A stretch of 64,000 nt of DNA. Origin: Puffinus mauretanicus. Taxonomy: Eukaryota > Chordata > Aves > Procellariiformes > Procellariidae. The stretch covers positions 4,922,005-4,986,004 of the forward strand of contig JAJKFH010003504.1 of the NCBI GenBank assembly GCA_023333565.1, in the 5' to 3' direction. Numbering within the stretch: position 1 is the stretch's first letter; each line of letters starts with the position of its first letter. Of the stretch, positions 23,993-38,606 are shown piece after piece. The notes under the pieces were generated by a model. The model was not told the DNA's origin. It ran no database searches and was given only the letters and a program-made list of their open reading frames with translations. Made by a program: the position numbers and the translations under genes.

Positions 23993-25734
23993 TGTTATTT
24001 CCTTTAATTTCTATTTACTAGTGCCTTATTTTCTTCAGAGAATATAGGAAATCAAGGATTTTTAGCCTCTAGTTTTAATGCTGAGCAGCTCAGAGAAGGT
24101 TTGAAAAACCTCCCTTAATATGCAAATGAAAAAAAAAACCCAACGCTATTAGTTATTTGGAATGAATCTTTCAGATTTTGCATATAAATTCACTGATGCC
24201 TAAAAATGTTTACAAATAAGAAAATACACCGCCCACCCCCCCCAAGATCAGGAAATTTCTTCTTTAAAAAAAAAAAAATCAAATATGTATTTTCTTAAAA
24301 AGAAACAACCAAAAGCTTGTCTCCCCACTCCTCCAATGAAAGATTTAACAATACAGACTTAGAACAGTTTATAAAAGCAATGCAGATACTAAAATCTCAC
24401 TCATTTTCCAAAATAGCTGTCACTATTTAAATTCCTAATTAGCTGGAAAGCCAGAAACACACTGATGTTCAATATGACTAACTCTGTATACATAATAGGA
24501 ATTTAAAGACAGCCAAATAACTATTAATGATTTTTTTTTTTTTTAAGAAAGTTTGCAGTATCGTATCTCCTCCCTGGCAATGGTTGAGACAATGTACCTA
24601 TACCACAGAGGCTGCGAAAATCACACTTAAAGAAACAGGACCTTTCAACACAACCGCAGCTCTTGCGCTGTGTTGAAATGCACAGTGTGTAGTTGCACAT
24701 CTGTGCGTTGGGAGATACTGGCAAAACACAAGAGAGTATTTCCCAAAATCTAGGTTTTGGTGCACAACACTCCAAACACTGCAGATAAGTAAAACTGTAC
24801 ATCAAAGTGTTACAGCATGTTAAGAACATGAAATAGAAGATCTGGGATGGAATTCAGCTGGCTGTGTATATGAGTCTAGTAACATTTTAGATTCCCCAGG
24901 GTATCCTGCCAAGCCTAGAGCTGCCACTCCAGAAAAGGTCAAATTTCTAAAGGTCCCGTGTCATATCTGCCACTTCACGCAGATGTCTCAGATTCTCTAA
25001 GGTACCTGAAATGCATGAGAGACTGATACCTAGACACCTAAATTGTGCCAATTATGTTCTGAGACCCCTTAAGCAGTTTATGTCTGCTTATGTATTACAG
25101 GCGCATAATTGTCTTAAGCTCGTTCATTTGCCCAGAAGCCTTTGCAATGAGCAAAAAGAACTGACATATTCCTTAGTGAGCTTCCGAGTCCCTGTTAAAG
25201 CAGAATGTGCTAAAATATTAGTTACAGAAATCACTTTTATGCAGGTTAGTGTCACCAGAAATTTTGAATGCCTAGTGAAATGAAAATAAGCAAGGAAAAA
25301 AAAAGAAGAGAGAGTCTAATGAGCAAAGCAATAAATTCACCTTCCAACACTAACTGGAAACCAGTTCCCACCAGTTTTTCAAGAAAGCCTGATGATCAAA
25401 GAAATGTAAATAAAATCCAGCTAGGGTAAGTATGCTAATGTCTGCCTAATTCAGAAGAAAAGTAATCAATAAAAAGGAAGCAGGGACAGGAAAAATAGAG
25501 AGAGGCATAAAGTGAAAAATTCCATTGGAGAGCTGAATAAAAAGGGATCTTCTCTGTACCATTTTGGGAAATCTCAATATAGAGATGGCAGTATGTAAAC
25601 CATTAAAAGAAGAGGCAAAAATGAAATAAAGTTAAGTAAACGATGAATAAAATAATGGTTTTTAACCAGAGTAATACTCTTAGCTGAAAGCTGGAGACTG
25701 GGACAATACTATCACATATGTGTTCTCAGTTCTG
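23993..25734. other. AT-rich unique DNA, no gene seen
   Basis: Contains short A-runs and a C-run near 24231-24243. No exon or repeat family was recognised. The minus-strand open frame at 24524-24829 is Cys-rich but has no splice or family support. Confidence 0.45.
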
Positions 25735-25812
25735 GTACAACCCCCACCCACTTGGTGGGACACTGGACAAGATGGACCCCTCGGGCAGACCCAGCATAGC
25801 TATTCTTCTGAT
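25735..25812 (+). mobile_element. Ancient CR1-like LINE 3' end
   Basis: The block GGACACTGGACAAGATGGAC, CCCTCGGGCAGACCCAGC and ATAGCTATTCTTCTG resembles the 3' UTR end of old reptile/bird CR1-like LINEs (compare CTAGATGGACC...GTCTGACCCAGTATGGC...TTCTTATG). Only the last 50-80 bp is recognisable. It is a plus-strand relic; the 5' boundary is a guess. Confidence 0.55.
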
Positions 25813-28163
25813 TAATTAAAACATAAATAATTAATTCTGAGTGTAACCAACATCTTCTTTCCCTACTTTGCCAAGAAAAAACAGGCACAAAAAAAATAAG
25901 GCAGAAAGCCTCATTTAAGAAGGCGGACATGACTGCTCTTTGAATTTGTCCATCTGCTCTCCCTTCCTCAGAGCACAGACAGAAATTTCTGTCTTCATTT
26001 TTCAGACTCTACTCTTTTGTTTCCGGAGGATTAAAGAGAACATTTTCTGAAGTCAATAATATTTTTGGAAGTTGACCTTATTTTTCAGAGTTGTTTTGGA
26101 GCTTCTGTATATCCTACATGTAGACTTTCATGACAATGTTGCCCACTGTTTCATCTTGCCAGTGATCACAGCCAAGAGGAAAATAGGTTTTTCCCTTCCT
26201 TTCCTGCTGTCTCAAAACCTATCATCATTTAATGTTGTTACAATCTGAATGTGATCTTTCCTTCCTGACCTTGCTAGCATGAACATCCTTTTTTCAGACT
26301 TTATCTATACCTTTAAAAGAAGATATGATAATATCTTAATTATTTCTAAAATATATTCATATCTAGTAACTACCTTTCCCTTAACACATAAATTATTGAT
26401 CACCTCTAGGCAAGATCATTACCTGAATATGTCACTGGAGCTGTTATCAGTTTCAATTCGTAATTACAGCGTTTCCATTATTCTCTGTCAGTAGAGATTT
26501 CTGGTTAATGGAAGGAAGGAAAAACAAAAAAAGAGCCAATGGAACAACTAATCTGCTGATTAAAAGACTTTTTAATTTTGGGCCACGTTACGTGCATACA
26601 GTTACACCTGGCAGAAGCAAATATGCTGCTGCACATTAGCAGGTTCCTTCAAAATTTAAAGAGTACAGGATGAATAATTCTTTATGTCTGTTAATAATTT
26701 CATTGAAGAATTGGATCTACCAAGTTACAAATTGTGCCATGGATGCTATAAACCAGAGTTTATCCCACAGATACTTTTTAAACAACCCAATATTAAGTAT
26801 TCAAAGAGTATAAAGAACCACATAAAATGAGTGGTCTTTCTCAACTGTTATTTTAAAGAACGCTATCTGAGCAACCTAAAATTAAGGCTGTGCTTTTTAT
26901 AATAGCTATATTTTTCATACTTCAGTGACAGAAAATATTTTTGCTCTTTTTTTTTTTCCTCCTTCCTAAATGTACGTACACTGCAAACTGCTTGCTGGCT
27001 GATACACTTACCAATTTTTGTTTCAGGTCAGAATTTATGTATCACTATGGTAATGAAATGAAAATGCTTAGCAGATACGGCACTGTGAAGGCTACTCAAA
27101 CCTTGAGTCAACCTTATAATTCTCTGGAATGCAGACAGAAATTATTCTTGTATTATCAATAGCCAAATGGGGGTTTCATGACCCCCTGAATACTTCTCTA
27201 CAATCTGAATGAAGACTCAGTAGAGAATGTAGTGTTTCAAATGCACAAATTTTATCTCTAGAACATGATTAATGGCCTCATCCCCACAAGATTTTAATTA
27301 CATTATTATTTCAAGTGCATTATATTAGTTTTTAGAAATTTTTATAACGCTCATCACTATCATAATTAAGCATCTGTATTACAATATAACTTAAATAATC
27401 CATTTATATTCAATTCACAAATTATTCATAATCTAAGTGTTTTTATTCTTGACAACCCTTTTGTTTGTAGTGGTTTAAAATGTTTAAAAAGGTACTAAAG
27501 CAGCCAGTTTTATCCTTTGGAATAATTTCCCACAACTCTTTTCATTGGAATCAGCATAAGCAGCTGTGAAATATAATCAACAACATTTTGATAACTGACA
27601 TTTTCTTGCTTTGTGAAATCAGAATATTAACACATTGCTCTTCGTGTCAAATCCCGCTTCAAAAGTTCCTTTGATTTACTAAGTATATCAGTCTCCTAAC
27701 AAAGCAATTTTACACAGAAATTCTAATTTGAACTGAAATGCCAACTCTAAGTATTCAAATCCTACATCTTCTGCCTTACTTCCTTCATCCATTTACAAGA
27801 GATTGTGGTTAAAATGGTAACATTATTAAAATTGCAAGCCTTTGCTAATTTTCTGTATTGAGCTACCTATGTGCAGATAGTCATATACATATGTTTTTGA
27901 GTATGTTCACATGTATAAATCCAGATTGGAAAAGTAAGAATTGGAGAGAATTGCCAGAGTTCCTCTATTTCCCACAGCTGCAAGAGTAAGAATAAAATGG
28001 AAAGCGCAGGAAGTCTGCAGTTAACACAGTTGCTTTACAAAACTGGGATGATGCTAATTATCACAATGGGTATCTTTAAACCAAGGTGTTTCACAAAAGA
28101 CTACAGATTATAATCACAAACCGCCTTCTGATTTTAAGTTATTCTTAGACATGCAGAATGAGT

Positions 28164-28181
28164 AAAAAAAAAAAAAAAAAA
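28164..28181 (+). repeat. Poly(A) tract
   Basis: Eighteen consecutive A. Simple repeat. Confidence 0.85.
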
Positions 28182-30663
28182 TCTGTAATCAAACATGCTT
28201 GCTCTAAAATGCCTATAAACCTGTGTTAGGAGATTACATAATGATATTTCATTCAAAAATTTTAGCTTGAAACAGGGTCTCTCAGAAAAGAATAAATGGG
28301 AAAGTCTAGGGAAGGAAGTCATAATTTCTTTTAAAATTTATTTTCCTGTATTTCCATTATAGAATGGAAATATTATATTATAGCATGCTCTCTGCAGCCT
28401 CAGGACTTTGAGATACAGAAATATTTGAAAACTACTTTCCACTTTCATAAAAATAGCCTGTAATTTACAGAGTCCTTTTTTTTTTTTTTGCAGTAGCACC
28501 TGGCTCCTGTAAAGCTGCCCGGCAGAATTTAGTTAAAATTGCGGTACTGGAACATCTTGGGACACATCTTTCCTCTAGGATAAACATTTAAAATGCCAGT
28601 GTCAGGCAGGTACCAGAAGCTGTAACCCTACTGCCAAAGGGAAAAGCAGTCATGATAGTTCCCTGGTAAATAAAAAGCAGAATGTATGGGAGAGGTTGAG
28701 AATTACTCAATGAGGTCCACGCAGCCATCTCACATGGAATGAGCATTAATAACAGTTTGCCCTTTACTTTTTTATGAGGATTGCAGATTAAAATCTTATT
28801 AGTATGATAACCAGAGTTGTAGAGACATTCATACAATGGAACAGCTGCATTTTTATTTAGAACTTCATTTACATCTCTCTGGATAAAGGGTAGCTTCAAC
28901 TTTTATTTTTTTAGGTTGAAAAATACGTGCACCTGTGTTTGGTTTTCTCTTAGCTTTTGCCCCAGCAGCTCTGTTGTTTTTCAGACAGAGCTGAAAAAAA
29001 ACAATCAAAGAATTTCTTCAGGCTTTGAATTTCTGCATCTCTCTTGTATCATGAATTGTTTTACCATGCAAGAATGGAAAGGGTTTGATTCAGAAGTTCT
29101 GGTAAGCTCCCAAAGTCTGGAGGGACACTCTCAACCTTGCACGTAGGGCATTAGTTAAGCAATTTACACTAGTATCAGGTGTGGCACATCTACAGCTCTC
29201 CACATCAACTTCATGTTATCACCATGTCAATAAAGCTAAATCATCACTCTAGGTGGAGGCATGAGCTGGACAGAAAGTTCATTAGGAAAGCTATAAAGCC
29301 TGTAATGGCAAGATGTACAATGTTTTAAAAAAAAAGTGCTATTTAAGTTTAAAAAAGAATAATAAAATCTGATTGTCAATGTCAGCTATTACAAAATGTT
29401 AATACTGAAGTCGCATGAGTTACTTTACAGCATTTACTTGACGAGAATTTATCTTTGAACCACAGCTGAGATTTTTACCCAAATTGATGGATTATATGCA
29501 TTTTGCTGTTTCACAAAAGTTTTTCTATTAACCATTAATATAAAATGCAAACAGCTCTTCACATGTCTGAATCTTCTCCCTTTTATTCTCACTTGATGCT
29601 TCAGAGAGGATAAGAGTCCAAACCAAGCCTGGAGATAATGTATTAAACCAAACAATTCCTATCTTCAAGAGCCTGTCCAGTAAAAATATCCACACACATA
29701 TGAAAAAGAGAAATAAAGAAAAATGTGAGATAATTTGCAAAAGCAAGTCAGTGGCAGAATCTGGGAATAATGTTTCAGTCTCTTGGTTTTCATTGCAATT
29801 CTCCATTAGGGACCAAGGTGACCTTGCAAAGCTAGAATTAAGACTTTCAATTATAACAGTCTTGTATGAACTGATGAATATGCTCAATTATACTGCAAGA
29901 AGTATTTTTGCCTACCAAGAGTGTTTTTTCTTCATCTGGGAAACATTCAGCTTTCAGATCAGCATGATATCTTGTTTTCTAAGGAGATACCAGGGTAGGT
30001 CTAAGGGTAAAATTTGGCCTTCTCTGCCATGTATTCCAATGGATCAGCCAGCCTAGCGCAGCTGGTCTGATCTTCCTGGTGCTCAGAAAACTACACAGAA
30101 GGAAAAATGTCTCAGTATACAGAGGGACTTTTTCTGCATATTTGAAAGATAAACAAAGTGTTCCTTCATGGTTCTTTACTTTAAGGTCTGTAACCATATG
30201 ATCACATCTTCCTTCCTTGAAAAAGCAGGAAAATATATTCACTCCACCTGTGATGAGGTCAGCAACAAGCAAGGCGACAAATAATTTCAAGAGTAATTGT
30301 ACATTCCCTGTTGCTTAGTATCAATTTGAGGCCATACTGCTTTTCACCTTAGTGGGGCTGGTACCGACTGACAACATTAGAAAATAACAACATTTTAAAT
30401 GTAATCTCTGGTATAAACACTACATAACTATTTAAAGTTAAAAAGAGAATTCATTAGCCCGTGAAGGACTAATAAAAACTTAACTAGATCATATTGACAG
30501 AAATGACAGGCTTTTCCAAGACATTTATATAACAAAATGCTCTTATGCCAGAATGGGCTGTTCTTACAGCTTGTCCTACAGCACTTACAGGCAGCAAATC
30601 TGTGCTGGTGCAATTCATGCTCCTGCTAGAGATAGCTGAGGGATTAAGTAACTAATAGAAAAT

Positions 30664-30708
30664 CTTTTTTTTTTCTTTTTCTTTCTTCTTTTTTTTTTTT
30701 TTTTTTTG
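30664..30708 (+). repeat. Polypyrimidine tract
   Basis: About 45 bp of T with scattered C, ending in a T-run followed by GTAG. It could serve as a splice-type pyrimidine tract, but no open exon follows that I can support. Confidence 0.8.
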
Positions 30709-32090
30709 TAGTAATTTAAGATTAATCAAACTAAGAGAAACCTGGTAACTCTAGAAAAGAGTTTTAAATAAAAACTCTAAGTTTGTTTGTATATGCATTT
30801 TGCTTTTATGAAATGTTGTCTTTATGGATGTGCATTCAAGCGTGAAGTGTGAACAAGCAGAATTTCAGAAATAGGTGTACCTATAAGTAGAGGTCATTTT
30901 AAATAAAACAGAATGGGAATGCTTATCCTGTTAAGCATTCTCTGTGATCTCAGCACTAAATTACCCTAAGGACTGCAAGCATCAGCATTATTGCAATGTT
31001 CTGTCAGTTTTTTTCTGTCAGTGTACGAAGTTTAAGAAACAAAGTAATATTCATTTTCTAAAGTTTTCCAAACATTTCATATCCTGAAAGGTGGACAAAT
31101 AGAAAATGTCAGCAACTAAATGCTACCTCTTAGACATAACAAAAATAAAAAAGGGAGATATTTTTCACAAATCTGGGCTCTATCCACATAATAATAAACT
31201 CACCTCCACAAATGACATCAGTTACACAGAGAAACCCAAGGAGAAACATAACTAACAAGGCACACTGAATAATTCAAGACATCTTTCATACAACACAGCA
31301 AGGTTCACAGAACAGCAAGGGTAACGCCTCAATTGCTGGTATGCTTTCCCCTTCAGGGAGCAGTGAAAGTTAACTTTCACCATTAGTGTAGTAGAATATC
31401 ACTTTAATTAATTTATTTTAGTAGCACTTAATACAAGTCCTTAGATACAAACAAGACTAGAGTAAAAAGGCAAGGTGGGGAAATAGGCTCTTAGCTCAAA
31501 AAAACAACTATAGCAAGGCAGCCTTCAGATGGAGCTGAGCTTTCTTCACAAGGTTATTAGGAAATTTCCCATGCCTCTTCCCAGTTATCTAGAGACAGTG
31601 AATACCGTTAGAATTACAACATAAATCTCAAATTACAACATTTCTCTCTTTGGACACAGGTTACATAATGCAAAGGCAAGTATGTAAGGCATTATAGAAA
31701 GTAACATTTCTGAGCATAAAGGATTTAGGGGGGTTCAATAGAGTGGGAGGGAAAAAAAGTTAGTATTTTCTGCTTACCAGTCTTCGCCACATTTCAACTC
31801 TAACACACACAAGCACTAAACCATAACAAAGTCCATCCATCTTTTCCTTTCCAGTTATGTATTACAGGATGTTAGGGAGAGATCAGAACATGAGTAAAAA
31901 GGAAAAATTCTCTCAGGCCCATGTATTCTTGGTAGAAATATGTTCAGCTCATACATCTCTCTGGGTTCAAACTATATTTCATCTACTCTATTTGAGGCAT
32001 CTGGCCCAGTCCCATAAATTGATTACCTCCTCACTTGCTCTCAATAGCAAAAACTCCCTGAGCTCTTATCAACACCCAGACCAAGTTGAT

Positions 32091-32127
32091 CTGTTCTAGA
32101 TTAGATAACCTGTTCTAGATTAGATAA
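32091..32127 (+). repeat. Tandem duplication, 18-bp unit
   Basis: CTGTTCTAGATTAGATAA occurs at 32091-32108 and again at 32110-32127, separated by one C. A replication-slippage type duplication. Confidence 0.9.
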
Positions 32128-34701
32128 TGTTCTATCACATTCTGGAGAAGAGTAACCCATTTGTTAAAAAAGAATCCTAAGCTACTTTAAGTATCCCTTT
32201 TTTTATTAAACCTTAGCATATAAAAACTTCTGAATGAATAAAGGTGAATAAGAACACCTGAAAACCACTCCTGTGATTCATTTATATCTTAAATTTCATC
32301 AGAGAGTATTTTAAAGTTGAATACTTTTCAGCTGTCTCCTATGCTCTCCATTAAATACATTTGTAAAAGAAGCACAGCATTCCTCAGGTAAAACAAGGAA
32401 CCTCGACAGCTTGTATTATCCATTTGTGGAAAAAATACTTTAAAAAATTATTTTGTAATTTAAGATTAGACTCCTGACTCTTCTTTCTAATGTTTTACCA
32501 AGTGATTTGGACACAAGAGTCACAATCTAAACCCCTGGTTTACAAATTCAGTGAAATTTTAGATATTGACAAGAAGTTCTGAAAAACAATACTTTCAGAA
32601 ATCTTAACCATGAGAGTAACAGAAGTAGACAGCCAAAAAATGTAACATTTAAAAATATTCTGCCTCTCCCAGAGGAGAAAGATGGAGACATCACAGGACT
32701 CTAACAAACAAGTGATAAGTTTGGTCAGGAAGTTAACCTTCAGCACCATCAAAATGTTATGTTGTACAAACTTAGGAATCACTCTCCCTGGTTTTGCAGC
32801 ATGGGCTGGACACCATGGTAAATATATTTCCAATCCCAACATACGTAGCCATGCTCAGAGAATGATATTGTAATGATTTGGGGAGTTCTTATGAGATCAG
32901 GTACCATCGAGAATCAACGGGAAAATATACTAAGCAGACATAAGGCAAAGTTGTACTCATTTAGATGGTACACCAACTATCAGAAAATAATAGTCCTTTA
33001 ATAACTCTCAGGCAAATTTTTTCTTCCTTAAGTTCTGTTCTGATAGCAAAAACAAAATTAAAAAAACCTTGCCAACTATTTCCAGTTGTGTTGCCTAGTT
33101 GTAGGACATCAATTCTATCATTAAATTCTCTGACAACCAATTTACCATATGTAAGGGGGATCGCAATTAAAGGACAAGTTAAGTTAGAATCCAAGGACTG
33201 TACTGACAAATTTCAGAACCTCAACCTTTTTTCTGAAGGACATTCTGAAAAGAATGTGAAAATAGGTACTTTATAAAAACTTTTGCAATGCTTTTTTTTC
33301 TATCTAACAGCGGGAAGAAAAAGAACAAAAGAATGTAAACTAAAACAATCCATAGATAACAAATATTCCAATGTATTCAGTATAGTGTTTTAATGGATTT
33401 TGCTTTCAGCTTTTATATCTTCCACACAGCTATATATGGATGGATTTAGAGATATAATTTCATAGGCTACCTCCCCTTATTATAGTCTGAATAATTTAGT
33501 ATGTTTATACTTTAGGAAAAAAAACAGTAAAAATTATGTTTCTTCTTATTCAGCATTCATCCTCCCTTTTCAATTTCCATATTTATTCCATTACCATGCA
33601 TAAAAAGTTTGCTTTAACTGTTAACAAGTCCAGCCTTATGCTAAAAGTTTAATCTCCGTTCTCTATGCCCACATAATTCTCAGGAAAGCCTTTGTGATCT
33701 TAAAGTCAACAGTGTGTACTTTGAGCTATCTTGTTAGCTATTACCGATACAGAGATCTTGAAATAAGAAACTGGCTTGCAGTGGGACTAATTCACAACTG
33801 AGACTGAGTAGAATTAAGGATTTTCCCTTGTAATAGTACAGCCATCTGTACAACTGAGCATTTAAGAATTCAGGATCCAATATTGACTTAAATTCTGTAT
33901 GCATTAAAGCATTACTTTTAATTAATGATCACATGATATTTCTTAAAATTTGTACATGCTTTAAATGAATTAATTCAAATTTACATTGTATTTTGAAGTA
34001 CTTTGTATCAGATACCTTATGGAAGTCACCTATATGAAAAGTACTCCATGACCATGGAACACACACTACTTGATCGTTTGAACAAAGATTAATGAGAAAA
34101 GCCATACTGGTAGATATATCAAGCAAGTCAGTCATTGCTAGAACAGTACCTAAAAAGAAGTAGGTTTCAGTTCACCGATGAACCGCTTGGTAGAATGATG
34201 GACTGAGGACAAAATTTTTCAACTCAAAAGTCAGAATTGGCTTTATCCACATAAGATAAATGCAATTCTTCACATTTTTTTTTTTTTTCAAATTAATTGC
34301 TAAAAGATACCATTTTATAGAAACAGAAACGTATCTGAAAAATTCCATTAGTGAAAATCTCCTGGAAAATCACATTTAAATACAGAAGAACTAGGATAAG
34401 TCTGAAGGGTATAGCACTGTTGTTTCCAACACGATCATAAATGAATATAAAGCTGTTTTAGCAGACATTTCAGGAGTTTATAAAAAGAAAAGGAAATTCC
34501 AAATCACTAAATTTACTTTAAAAAAGAAACAAACCACTAGATAGTAACAGTCATAAATATTTAGAAAAAAACAGATCCTCACTGGAACAAATTCTAGTGT
34601 TTCTGTTGTTGATTCTGCCATTTATACTGAGCTTACAAGATAAGCCATTAACAAGCTGAAAACTATATGTTAGCCTTTTTGAGATGGGAGAGCATAACTT
34701 G

Positions 34702-34718
34702 TTTATTTATTTATTTTT
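34702..34718 (+). repeat. (TTTA)n microsatellite
   Basis: Three to four TTTA units ending in a T-run. Confidence 0.8.
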
Positions 34719-37700
34719 AAAATCATAATGACGATAAAACCTTATTTTAATACTGCATCTGTGCTGCTCAGGAAGTCTTCCAGATGGTAATTTAGTGAGT
34801 ATAACCTAACCTTTCACTGGAACATTTAAAGATGTTATTTTTAGTAAAGATCAGCTTCTTTGTTCTAATTAGCTCTTGAAAAGCTTCTACAGAAGTTCAA
34901 ACCCTTTATTATCAAGTACCAAGTGTAAATCATCTTTTTGCACCTCTGTCACATGCTGATGACATTTCCAAATAAGGAAGAAGGAAACAAGATACAATAA
35001 AGGAGATGGGGAATGAGAGGGTCTTGGCAAATGGTTAGTTTTTATATAAAAGTATGGTCAGGAACATATTTTTGTTGATTACCTGTAATATATATTGTTT
35101 AAAAAGTACTGTTAATAGCTATTATGACTTACCTGTACTGACTATGTAATGCCATATAATTTTTTTTTTCCTTCTTAAATTAAAGAAGAAACATGGGGAA
35201 TAACTGTTTAGAGAGAGAAGGAAACGCTGTTGATGTATCGTTTTTATTATGCAAATAAGTTAAAAAATAGCGACCTCTGACATAAAAGTAGACTGCTACA
35301 TAGGCATCCTGGAATTTGTATTCCTATTTTATGTTCTCCCAGGACAAAAAAAAATGCTGATTCCAAAACCTTTGACAAAAGTGGAGTATAGGAATTAATA
35401 TTAATCACTTGTTTTGGTTTTAGCAAGCCTGCTGTTTGTGCTGCCTTTTGTGATATGCATATAAGGTCTCCAGGGAACTGCAGTATATTATCTACACAGG
35501 AAACGAGTCTTAAAGAGGCATGTGCCTGCCTACAAATGATTAAGGTATATCACACATGTGCATGAGCAGCTAAATTCTGACAGATACAATTAAAATCAAT
35601 AGTTCAGTCATATATATAACCGTCTAAGATGTGGAATAAATTTTGCATTAAACACAGACACCTAGCTCACTATTAATTATCATTCCTATTTCTGAACTGC
35701 TGAAGAAGCACTGAATGCAGGGGCTGAGGTTTATGACCTTACTCTATCTGAAATTCAAAATAGAATTTTTTCTGAATTCACTTACTGTGGATACTATAGG
35801 AAATGCAGCATCATATTCAAGATGTCCATGTGCACTTTTTACTAGTGTTAACACACATTCTACTGGCATTTTGACTTTCTGCCAAACAGTTGCTGGGTTT
35901 TCCTTGCCTAATTTTAGGAAAAGGCAGTGAGAAAACTACTGACATAAGGTTTGTTCCCCAGGAAATCCAGAGTTTGCAAGATTGTTCCCATTATTCACTA
36001 CAAAGATCTACTACCACGTATGCTAGGACTAGTCATACAGACACTTAAAAGTCCTGTGTGATTTTATAGAAGGCTTCGGAAAGGAAACCTTCATGAAAGG
36101 TGGAAGTTTGCTCAGCAGGTATTAGGCCAAATGCTACAGAGGAGCGCAGCGTTCCCTATAGCAGTCTCATCTTTGTGAGGGAGGAAGAGAAAAGAGGTGA
36201 AAGAGGAGTAGATGTGTACAGTAGGACCTGGGCAGATTTCAGCTAATTTTAATTGCTTATGTTAGAAGCCTACTCAACTTTGTCTCCCCATATGGTGAAT
36301 AAAGCATCTCCAGGGAGGAATTCAGCATATGTTAATATGAATCACACCTGAATGTAACCTCCACTGACTGGGGCAATGTGACTGTGCTCCTACCTTAAGG
36401 TTGAGGTGAACCCAGACTGCTGTCCATGGCTAAAAACTAAACTATGCAGACCTTACAAACCGCTGTGCATGCATCCTGTGACCATAGAAGAATTAAACCT
36501 AACTAGTTAAATAAAGTATGGCTATTTATGACATGAAGGTGTTTTTACCTAATACATATTCCATCTATAATCACTCAGAGCTGCAGGTGTAGAGTCATCC
36601 AACAAGTCATGAGGACCCACAGTACAAAACGTGCACAAAATGACAGCTTCCAGCTGGGAAGAGCTGACAGCCTAGACAGCAACTCAGAAGTGAAAGAAGA
36701 GGAGAACCTGGAGAAGAGGTTGGAACAAAACAAAGGTGTCCTCATTCACCAATTGCCTCTCCAGTGTACACTAAGTTTACAAATACAAATTTTGAGCTTC
36801 TTGTATTCTGTGCCAAAATTACACACACAGAGAAATGTGTATCTTGCAAATTTTTTATTACACAGATTATATAGGGATGCCTACGTATAGAATAATTTAG
36901 TGTGACTAATATTGTCAAATATCCTTAGTGCCTTTCTCTCACTCTGTGCAAACAACAGGTTAAGTCTTTTAGCACACGTTGGGATTTGTCATTTCATATC
37001 TACAATCACATATGCATTGCATGTTGACAACTATTTCCCAGATTAAATTCACTGAAGTCTGTTTGTTAAATTCAGTAAGTATGGTAAGGCTCATACTAAG
37101 TGGATTTTTTTTTTTATGAGATCTTCACAGGAAAATTGAATTTAACAAGAAACTTGAATGAAAAAAGAGCCTGAATGAGATTTGAATATTTTTCTATATA
37201 TATTAAGTGTGAGTTTTTGTGTTAGCAATCCACATTATAATATTTGCCTATTAAATGGTAATACTGTATCAAACGACTTTAGATTTGGATTTTTTAATTA
37301 AGATTTATTCTGAGTCCCATGTATTTCAGTTCTTGTTATCTAAGAGATGGGAAAATTTATATTTCACAAGGTTTCTTTTTTTTTTTAAAGAAAAAAAAGT
37401 CTTAAACTTTTATGTGAAATTTTGATCATTCAGGACAGAAGCCATCCTAAATTACTGACTGATTGCCTATTATCTGCTCTGCAAAAAGAAAGTTTAAATG
37501 GTGACAGTAGAAATAAAATGATGAGTGATGAATGATCCATGTCATGGATTTATTTTTACCTCTGTACGATAATTTATGAAAAATATGCCTGCACATTAAA
37601 GACAGCCATCCAACGGTAACTATCTTTAACATATTTGAAGTATTGCAGTATCAATTAAACAAACTTAGGTTTTGCTCACAACTTAACTATATAAGAATAT

Positions 37701-38606
37701 TAATCTATATACTTATGATTTGGTACTGTGATAATGCTCCTCTTATTAGCAATTACAGAAAACAGCTTGATGCCAAGTCTTCCTTACTGAATCTTGATTA
37801 ATCACAGTAAGACAGCAGTATTCATCTTACCATATTTTTAGTGTGTTTCAAGACTGCATGAAGATCCTTCTATTATCTGCAAAACCAAAATCCCTGAAAC
37901 ATGGTTTTAAGAACAAAAAGAAAAAAAAAAAAGAATGTAGGCAGACTGGCAAGACAAAAAGCACAGGAACTTTGGGACAGCCTCAGTAAATCTCTATGGT
38001 AATTCAACGAAAGATTACTATGCATCATGGTGGAAGACACATAACAACTATCAGAAAGAGAAAAAGATGCATAAAGGTTCATAGGTTCACAAAGCACTAC
38101 TAGAAAAAGATTCTCCAAACAGTGTTTATAATGTAGATTGTCATCACACAAGAACTCAAACAAAAAAAAATTGCAACCACTCATTCCAGTTCCTTTTCAC
38201 ATCAGAGTACAGCTCATAAGTCTGACTCAGCCTGACCTGCTTCAATAGGGATTAAATCTTTTGGCTTCTATTTTTTGTAATGCAAAATATCTTGTAAAAG
38301 ATATCAAAGGATCTGTCTTTCTGAAAAGTCAATACTTCAGTGTTTCAGGATAATACCCTGAATAAAAAGTAGATACTCAAGATTTTTACACAGTTTTGAA
38401 GCTACCAGCTATGGTTATTAGAAGAATTTTACAATGTTATTGCCACCGTCCCATAAAATCAGAATTGGGTGACTGGGTGGGATGATCATTGCCATTCCAC
38501 TGGCCGAGTGGGACACTTGGCATGCACATAACCCAGCAACCGGGCACCGTTCTGTGACCACCTGCACAGGTCAAGGGCGCTCATCCTACCTGACCCTCAA
38601 GGCAGA

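Larger units (their letters stand above)
25813..38469. other. Long AT-rich stretch, no gene or large repeat recognised
   Basis: Over 12 kb without a CR1, LTR or convincing exon. Minor items: A-run (28164-28181), pyrimidine tract (30664-30708), a short hairpin with a 9-bp stem (30917-30940), an 18-bp tandem duplication (32091-32127) and (TTTA)n (34702-34718). Low repeat load over such a length is compatible with intron or gene-regulatory DNA, but nothing here proves it. Confidence 0.45.
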
